Made by a program: the position numbers and the translations under genes
The notes under the pieces: model-generated
What the model was told of the DNA's origin: nothing
Databases searched by the model: none
Seen by the model: only the letters and a program-made list of their open reading frames with translations
Origin: Glycine soja
Lineage: Eukaryota > Streptophyta > Magnoliopsida > Fabales > Fabaceae
Length of the DNA stretch: 64,000 bases
NCBI RefSeq assembly: GCF_004193775.1
Contig: NC_041002.1
Coordinates: 12,932,485-12,996,484, forward strand
Direction: 5' to 3'
Shown: positions 57,432 to 64,000 of the stretch, in pieces
Layout of the letters: the number at the start of each line of letters is the position of its first letter
How positions within the stretch are numbered: position 1 is the first letter of the stretch

Positions 57432-58840
57432 GGGTTAATAATCACTTTTTGTCCCCTGGATGTGTAATTCGTTGACAAATGTGTCTGAAAATACAAAATT
57501 TAATTTCCAAAAGTGTAAACATTGTCACTGAAATGATTGTCAACGTGATCATCTTTAATTGTTAGCATAGGGATATATTTGTCATATAATATTTTATTGA
57601 CTTTTCGTCTTCTCACTCCGCTGACAAATGTGTCCCTCAAAGATAAAAATACAAAATTTAATTTCCAAAAATGTAAAAAGTGCGACATATATATTCAGAC
57701 GTTAATAATAGATTGGACTAATTATTATAATTTTGAAAAATTTATAATTATTGCAAAAAAAAAATTGGGAGAATTATACCACACCGATAAGTGTCTATTT
57801 CCATTATATATTTTGTAAGTTTAATCAACGGTTGAGACATGCATAAAATATTACCAATAGAAGTAAATTTTTATTGCTTAATTCTTCTTGCTTCACTTCA
57901 ACTACAAAATAAAATAAAATTATTCCTTTAGTTGTTAACTCTTAAATAAATATTATCAACACAAAAAAAAAAAGAAATTTGACTGTAAAATGATAAGAAA
58001 ATCATTGTTTCTATTTAATCAAATACTATTTATTTAGTTGTTGTTTTATTTATAAATTTTCATAATAAAATATGAATGTCTATCAGTATATGCAATGACA
58101 TCAAATTATAAATTATAATAAAAGTTTGTTGATTTTTATTTTTTTAAATCATACACAATTATTTTTTTATTGACTGATCATTTAAAAAATTATAACCTTA
58201 AAAAAATCATTCCCAAGGAGGTAAGTGTTGTTTACAAATTAAAAGTGTCATTGCAATTACAATTTTCCCTAAAAATTATTCATGGATCTAATATAAGTAT
58301 AATGTTTTACAATAAACATTTTTTTACTTGTACATTTCATCAAACATGAAAATGTTAAAAAATTATTTATAGTTTATAAAACGAGTATTCTTTTTTCTTT
58401 CAGACTCAATTTAATTTACGAGTTTGTTAAAAGAATTTGTCGCAATCATTATAAATTTTTTCAAATTAAAATAATTAGTCACAATCTACTATTAACGTTT
58501 GGATATATTTGTTGCACTTTTTACACTTTTGAGGACTAAATTTTATATTTTTATCACGCATTTGTTAAAGGAGTGGAAAGAAAAAAGTCAAAAAAATATT
58601 ATATGACAAATATGATCCTATACTAGCAATTAGAGATGACATTGACAATTATATCACTAACAAATTTGTTGTTCTTCTGTGTCGCGTAGGCTATTTTATT
58701 AAGTGACGGATAGAAGTTAATTACTGAATATATTTGTTGCACTTTTTACACTCTCGGATATTAAATTTTATATTTTCATCCTTCAAAGATACATCTATTA
58801 ACAAATTACACATTCAAAAATAAAAATGACTATTTACCTT
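57432..58840. mobile_element. Foldback element with long inverted arms, about 1.4 kb
   Basis: The left arm (about 57432-57720) and right arm (about 58485-58840) are inverted copies. 'TGTGTAATTCGTTGACAAAT' on the left matches the complement of 'ATTAACAAATTACACA' on the right. 'CAAAATTTAATTTCC' and 'TAAAAAGTGC' also occur in both. Each arm itself holds two direct copies of a unit of about 150 bp. The middle is AT-rich and non-coding. A clear target duplication is not visible, so the superfamily is open (Mutator-like is a guess). Confidence 0.6.
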
Positions 58841-59640
58841 AAAATAATCTAATGGTCCACTTTTATTCACATATAGTGAGAAAGATCTTTCTCACTATAC
58901 TACGTAATCTTTCGTAGGATCTGATTCTCCTCTCTCCCTAGTCTTGCGTCAAATAAAAATGCCCAAACTTTGATAATTTAAACCCTAAAGGCTAAAAGGA
59001 CTAAATTATATTAAATCCTACACACTTTTTTTTAACCGGATCTTTATTTTACCTCTCGTATACTTTTTAGTTCTAATTCTAATGTGATTATTTAATTTTT
59101 AAATTTGATTCAATTTAATTTTATCATCTAAATTAATGTTAAGAAATATAATTTATGATTGTTCAAAATTATTTAATGATGATTTTAAATCGTCACAAAA
59201 CACACATTTAAATAATAAAATCAAATTTAGACAACAAACCAACCAAAATACTCAAAGGGCGAGATTAAATTGATTTTAAAAATTAAAAGATCAAATTGAA
59301 TAAAAAAGTAAAATATTAAATAGAATCAATTTTAAAAATATGAGGATCAAATTAAATAAAAAAATAAATTAAAAGATTAAAAATTAATTTAACCTTAATA
59401 TTTCAGCTTTTGGAAGTAATTCAGGGACATTTGAGGATATTTTTAGAAAAGTGGTAATTTGGTAAAACATATTATCAAAAGTAAGAGTTTTACAAAACTA
59501 ACTAATTTAATTTCTGGTGTTTCGTTAGGTAATAAATTCACATTTTATAATTTATATGAATAATTTTTTAAAATTATTTTAATGGTTAATATATGAATAA
59601 TAATTTAAATTATACAATAAAATCATGATAATAAAATAAC
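58841..59640. other. AT-rich spacer, no supported gene
   Basis: AT-rich sequence rich in 'AAATTAAATAAAAAA' lines. No gene is seen. Confidence 0.5.
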
Positions 59641-60236
59641 TGTGATGATAATGATAAAATTATAGATATTTAGAATAAAGTTGTGGGGGGAAAAAGTGAT
59701 AATTATTGCCATAACTCGTAATAAAAAAACTTGAGAATACAAACATCTGTTAAAAAAATATTTAAGATGATACTTGTTATAATTGTCGTAATTACTATAA
59801 TTACTGTAATTTGTGATAATGAAAAAACTTTCCATAATTATAAAAAATATATAAATTATCTTCTGAAAAAAACTACTTAATTATAATATATACTTTTTAT
59901 AATCATAATAATTACTATAATTTATGTAATTAATTATCATGGAGATAATAATGATAGAATTATAGATATTTATGATGAAATTGTGGCGGAAAAAGCGATA
60001 ATTTTTTGCCATAACTCGTAATAAAAAAACTTGAGAATACAAACATCTATTAAAAAAATTATTTAAGATAATACTTGTTATAATTGTGATAATTACTATA
60101 ATTACTGTAATTTGTTATAATAAAAAATTTCCATAATTATAAAAAATATATAACTGATCTCCTAAAAAACCTACTTAATTAGAATATATACTTGTTATAA
60201 CCGTCATAATTACTATCATTTATGTAATTAACTAAT
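59641..60236. repeat. 300-bp tandem duplication, AT-rich
   Basis: The units 59641-59940 and 59941-60236 share TATAGATATT, GCCATAACTCGTAATAAAA, ACTTGAGAATACAAACATCT and 'CCATAATTATAAAAAATATA' at the same offsets. They differ by scattered changes and small indels. No coding sequence is present. Confidence 0.85.
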
Positions 60237-63001
60237 ATAATTAAATATTTTTTTGAAACCAATTACTATAATTAAATTTAGTAATCAGTTTTATGAATTA
60301 AAAATAAAAATAAATGGAATTTAGGATGAAATATATGTGGCAAAACATTCTTTTTTAACTGATTATTTTTTTGACTGCATAATTAGTTATTGATAATATT
60401 AAAACTGTTTAATAATTTAAATTGTTGTTTTTCATTTTTTTTATATAATAATTTGTTATTATGAAACAAAAATGAAAATATTTACATTTTGGAGGGAAAT
60501 ATTAAATACCATTAGAAACGTGTAATTAGGCTAATGGTCAGTCAAACATAATTGATGAAAATAATTATTTTTTATTTATTATGATAGAATTATTTTTTTT
60601 AAGATTTGATGGACTGATTTGTTAAAAATTAAAATAATCAGGTAGTAAATTTAAAATTATTTAATTATAATTACTATTTTTATAGAATTGGTTCCATTTA
60701 TATAGGGGCATAAAATAGAATAATAATTATTTGAATTAATAACTAAATTGAATAATAACATTTAATATTTTTGTAAAAAATGAATATCGGATTGTGATTT
60801 GACATCATTCCATTAAATCAAATATTCTTTTATATATTAAGATTATTAATATATAATAAATTTATTATATAAAAATATTAATAATGTTCATGTTTTTAAA
60901 TTTATCTTAAAATATAATTTTTTTCCTCTTATTTTTGTAATTTTGTGATTTTAGACCTTTTATTTTTAATTGAGATATTTTGTCCTCACTTTTAAAAATA
61001 TATGATTTTAGTCTTTTTATTTTTTAATTGAAATATTTTTTCCTACACTTTTAAAAGATTCATGATTTTATTCTCCCTATCAATTTCAAATGTTTAATAT
61101 TTACTTTTTTAATTATTTTTTATATAAATTAAGTCTACTAACAATTAAGTAATTTAAACAACATTCACTATATGGGTAATAAACTTTCAATTGAGATTTC
61201 TTACCACTTTTAAAATGTCTTTTGGTATTCAAAAGTAAATAGATTTTGATGGATTCTTTTGTGGAATGGATTTTGAGAGACTTTTTAGTTAGAAATACAC
61301 ATAAAATACTCCTCCAACAATCTCACCCAAACCCTTGAGACTTTTCATAATCTTCCAAAGACTTTTTCTTCTCCTGCCGAACAAGACACAAACCACTACC
61401 AGATTCATTCTCTTACAACTTTTCAATCAATTTTACCTATTTTTTTAATGGCAATCGATAGTCAATATTGTTCATACTATATGTATATTACGCAAATCAA
61501 AAGAAAATGGTGCTGTATATGCTTCAAGATTTCGTATTCATATTGTTTTCAACGTCTAGGCAATGAATATGCATCAAAAGAATGGCAATTGATATGCATC
61601 AAGATTTCATATTGCTTTTTTTTAGTACTGTATATGCAAATCAAAATAAAAAAACTCTTTTTTTTTTCTGTTTCTTCAACTTGTTTTTTTACAACGTCCA
61701 TTATTATTATTATTATTATTTTCTTGTGTTATTATTAAAATGTTAATTATTAATGTGTTATTATTATTTTTTTGACAGCGTGTTATTATTATTATTATTG
61801 TGTTAATAATTTTTTAATTGTTATTGTGTTATTATTATTGTTATTTTGTTAATAGTTTTTTTTTAAATGATTTTATGATATATGCGTATTATTTTTATGG
61901 AAAATGCTAACATGTGGAGGAACGAGAATCACTTTGTTCAAACACAAGAGCAGGAACGAGAAGATGCTAATATATGGAGGACTAATATAGGTTCAGATAT
62001 GTGGAGAAATGCTAATAATTAGGCGAACATGAAGTGAGAATCACTTTGTTATTATTTTTTTAGGCAATAATGACTTTATTATTAAAAGGTTTAAAATTTC
62101 TATCGTTTTTATTTTCTTTATTCAAACATTATAATTTATTTATCATATTTTTCATTCACTTTTGTAACTTCCGTTATTTTTTTGTTTAAAATGTATTAAT
62201 CTTTCAAAATCTTAAAAATCCATAAAGTACTTTGAAATCTTAAAAATATGTGTTAGAAATCCATTAAAATCTTGGGTTAAGAATCCTGATTGTAAAAAGT
62301 CTTTTAAAAAAAATCTTTTAAAATCCCACAAAATCAATACAATCCCACATAATCTTTTAAAATCTTCAAGATTGTTTTTGTCAAAATATTCTCTCAAAAT
62401 CCCAATCCAATACACCCCCCTAAAACTCATTAAAGAGAGTTTCAAAATTTATCTTAATTTTTAAATCTTTTTATTATTACATATTATATATGTTTCCAAA
62501 TTCAGTTTTTTTTAGTCATAATAAAAATTGATATGGGCATTAAAAAAATTGATATGTATGATTCATACTTCCTAGGTGTATTCCCAAATTCATCTTATTT
62601 AAATTTAAATATTTTAAAAAAGAGTTTCCTTTTTTATTATGTTTCCGAGAATAAATATTGTAATAAATTGTTTTCATTTAAATTTAAAATACGCCCAAAA
62701 ATGTTTTCCCAATTTTCTATTAACTACTAACAGAAATAACTGTCATATCAAATATTGATTTAAATTATTTATATTATTAAATGAAGATTATATTTCATTA
62801 TGTATTTAATTTTATTTTGATTAATCTCATTTTAAGTTGAATTGTTTCCTAAAATGCATATCATTAAAAATAAAAATAATTTTATTTACGTGTAGTGTAA
62901 TTGTTATGAAATAATTTGATTCTGTATATTATTTTTGTATAATATAGATTCTTAGACATTAAAAATAAAAAAAATTATTTAATATTTTTTAAGGAATAAA
63001 T
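60237..63001. other. AT-rich intergenic sequence with simple repeats
   Basis: No gene is supported. 60905-61090 resembles one half of the 'GTCCTC ... ATTTTAATTGAGAT' Mutator-like MITE. (TTA)n microsatellites lie near 61700-61735 and 61775-61800. AAAATC-rich sequence at 62195-62425, ending CAATCCAATACACCCCCCTAA, resembles the end of a PIF/Harbinger-type MITE, but I cannot find a convincing partner end. Confidence 0.45.
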
Positions 63002-63296
63002 TGTTGGAACACACTGTTCTTCACTCAATTGCAAGAGATGCAATTCACTCCCTCACACATTCACTTGTGTATCACTCACTGTTTTCTAAGCACAGAATTG
63101 CACACACACTAGGAATAGCACTAGAGACTGAAAATGATAGAATGAAAACAACACTTTATTAAGATGTATGATTGCCCTTTTATACAAGCAAAACAAAGTA
63201 ACAACCCTTCACTCTTAGGCTAGCACTTATAACAGAATTTTAAAATTCTGTTACTCTCTCTTATACACAAAGCCAAAACAGAATTAAACTCTCACA
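63002..63296 (-). repeat. 3' LTR of the right-edge Copia element
   Basis: It begins TGTGAGAGTTTAATTCTG and ends TGTGTTCCAACA on the minus strand, with terminal TGT...ACA. It contains a local inverted pair, ACAGAATTTTAAAATTCTGT. The 5-bp flank at its end is TAAAT (62997-63001). The matching copy would be outside the window. Confidence 0.7.
63177..63184 (-). promoter_or_regulatory. TATA box in the right-edge Copia LTR
   Basis: TATAAAAG on the minus strand lies about 110 bp into the LTR. It is consistent with an LTR promoter; the evidence is motif and position only. Confidence 0.45.
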
Positions 63297-63303
63297 CCCT
63301 CCC

Positions 63304-64000
63304 TTAATTCTGATCTCCTAAGTCCATCAAGCCAATTCTGTCCCTTAACATTTTAAACCTCTCCCCTTTGAGGGGTTTAGTTAAAATATCAGCAAGTTGA
63401 TCAAATGTGCAGCAGTACTCCACTTTCAATTTCTCTTTGTTCACTTGATCCCTAAGATAGTGAAACCTTGTTTCTATGTGTTTGCTTCTACCATGAGAAG
63501 TTGGATTCTTTGACAGGCTTATAGCTGACTTATTATCCACAAAAAGCTTCACTCCATCACTCTCCTTGATTTTTAATTCTTGTAGTAATGTGTCCAACCA
63601 GACAGCTTGACAAGCACTCATTGCAGTTGCAACATACTCAGCTTCACATGTTAATAGAGCCACTATGGATTGCTTCTTAGAACACCACGATATTGGTGCT
63701 GCACCATACATGAATATGTAACCTGTAGTACTCTTTCTGTCATCTCTGTCTCCTCCCCAATCTGCATCAGTATATCCCATCAATTCCTCTGAGTTGCTAT
63801 TGTCTTTATTTGGAAATAAAATTCCAGCATTGATGGTCCCTTTTATGAACCTTAGAATCCTCTTGGCAGCTAGGAGATGAGGAATTCTGGGTCCTTTCAT
63901 ATATCTACTTACCAGTCCAACAGCAAATTCCAAATCAGGTCTTGAATGACACAAGTACCTGAGAGAACCAACAATCTGTTTGAACTCAGTTGCATCGACT
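63304..64000 (-). CDS. Copia polyprotein, reverse transcriptase end and RNase H domain (partial)
   Basis: The open frame runs from the window edge (in frame from 63999) to a stop at 63304. It reads VDATEFKQIVGSLRYLCHSR and PDLEFAVGLVSRYM, the end of the Copia reverse transcriptase. The RNase H domain follows with its acidic residues visible: GYTDADWGGD (Asp), TCEAEYVA (Glu) and FVDNKSAISL (Asp). It ends with RSKHIETRFHYLRDQ, LADILTKPLKGERF and a short tail. There is no stop or frameshift in about 232 codons, so the copy may be fairly young. The protein copies retrotransposon RNA into DNA inside virus-like particles. Confidence 0.9.
   Translation of the reverse strand, partial: VDATEFKQIVGSLRYLCHSRPDLEFAVGLVSRYMKGPRIPHLLAAKRILRFIKGTINAGILFPNKDNSNSEELMGYTDADWGGDRDDRKSTTGYIFMYGAAPISWCSKKQSIVALLTCEAEYVATAMSACQAVWLDTLLQELKIKESDGVKLFVDNKSAISLSKNPTSHGRSKHIETRFHYLRDQVNKEKLKVEYCCTFDQLADILTKPLKGERFKMLRDRIGLMDLGDQN

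Larger units (their letters stand above)
63002..64000 (-). mobile_element. Copia retrotransposon, 3' portion with 3' LTR, cut by the window edge
   Basis: On the minus strand the polyprotein end (64000-63304) is followed by a purine tract (AAGGGAGGG), then a short LTR that starts TGTGAGAG near 63296 and ends GTTCCAACA at 63002. The LTR is about 295 bp, much shorter than those of the other Copia family here. A possible TATA box is at 63184-63177 (TATAAAAG). The rest of the element lies beyond the window. Confidence 0.8.

Noticed and set aside
62195..62425. Complete PIF/Harbinger MITE ending at about 62422
   Set aside because: One end looks right (TACACCCCCCTAA), but I could not find a matching inverted end or a TAA duplication on the left, so I did not call an element.

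Overview
This window reads as a transposon-packed, gene-poor stretch of a legume nuclear genome, most likely soybean or a close Glycine relative. The reasons are the AT-rich background, GT-AG introns, the plant transposon families present, En/Spm-type CACTA ends with long subterminal repeats of the 'CATCGGTT...AACCGATG' kind, and LTRs that look like known soybean families. The species is inferred from memory of such families, not proven. I found no convincing intact ordinary host gene. Nearly all coding sequence is transposon protein or host gene fragments carried by transposons.

Layout. 1-2923 is AT-rich sequence with no supported gene. 2924-12520 is one Helitron with both ends visible (A|TC... 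and hairpin-CTAG|T). It holds a decayed RPA1-like gene, the C-terminal remnant of a PIF1/Helitron helicase, an unbroken B3-like gene and a later solo LTR (10710-12330, TSD CCTGA). 13372-27609 is a 14.2-kb CACTA element (CACTA-1) read on the minus strand. It has a TNP2 transposase with an internal deletion, a TnpA-like/Ulp1 protease fusion gene broken by three stops, a head-to-head inverted captured sequence between them, LINE debris, TG-rich tracts and a tandemly duplicated subterminal block.

29308-52357 appears to be a second CACTA element (CACTA-2), read on the plus strand. It has a nearly full-length but broken TNP2, a truncated TnpA-like gene, and captured pieces of an NDR1/HIN1-like gene, a protein kinase and a SEC16-like gene. 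A Gypsy-type solo LTR (30173-31694) and a rearranged Copia element with three LTR copies (39801-46398, TSD TTTTC) are nested in it. 52898-53426 is a Mutator-like MITE. 53888-55422 is an inverted solo LTR related to the Copia LTRs. 55423-63001 is AT-rich with a foldback element and a 300-bp tandem duplication. 63002-64000 is the 3' end of another Copia element on the minus strand, running off the window.

How the parts relate. TNP2 and TnpA-like proteins are the usual two products of En/Spm elements, and the subterminal repeats are the expected TnpA binding arrays. Many premature stops are CAG to TAG, CAA to TAA, CGA to TGA or TGG to TAG, as expected from deamination of methylated, silenced transposons. 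The most interesting items are the Ulp1 fusion gene, the near-loopless inverted captured sequence in CACTA-1, the unbroken B3-like gene in a decayed Helitron, and the multi-gene capture in CACTA-2. Exon boundaries, repeat arms and homologies were worked out by eye.
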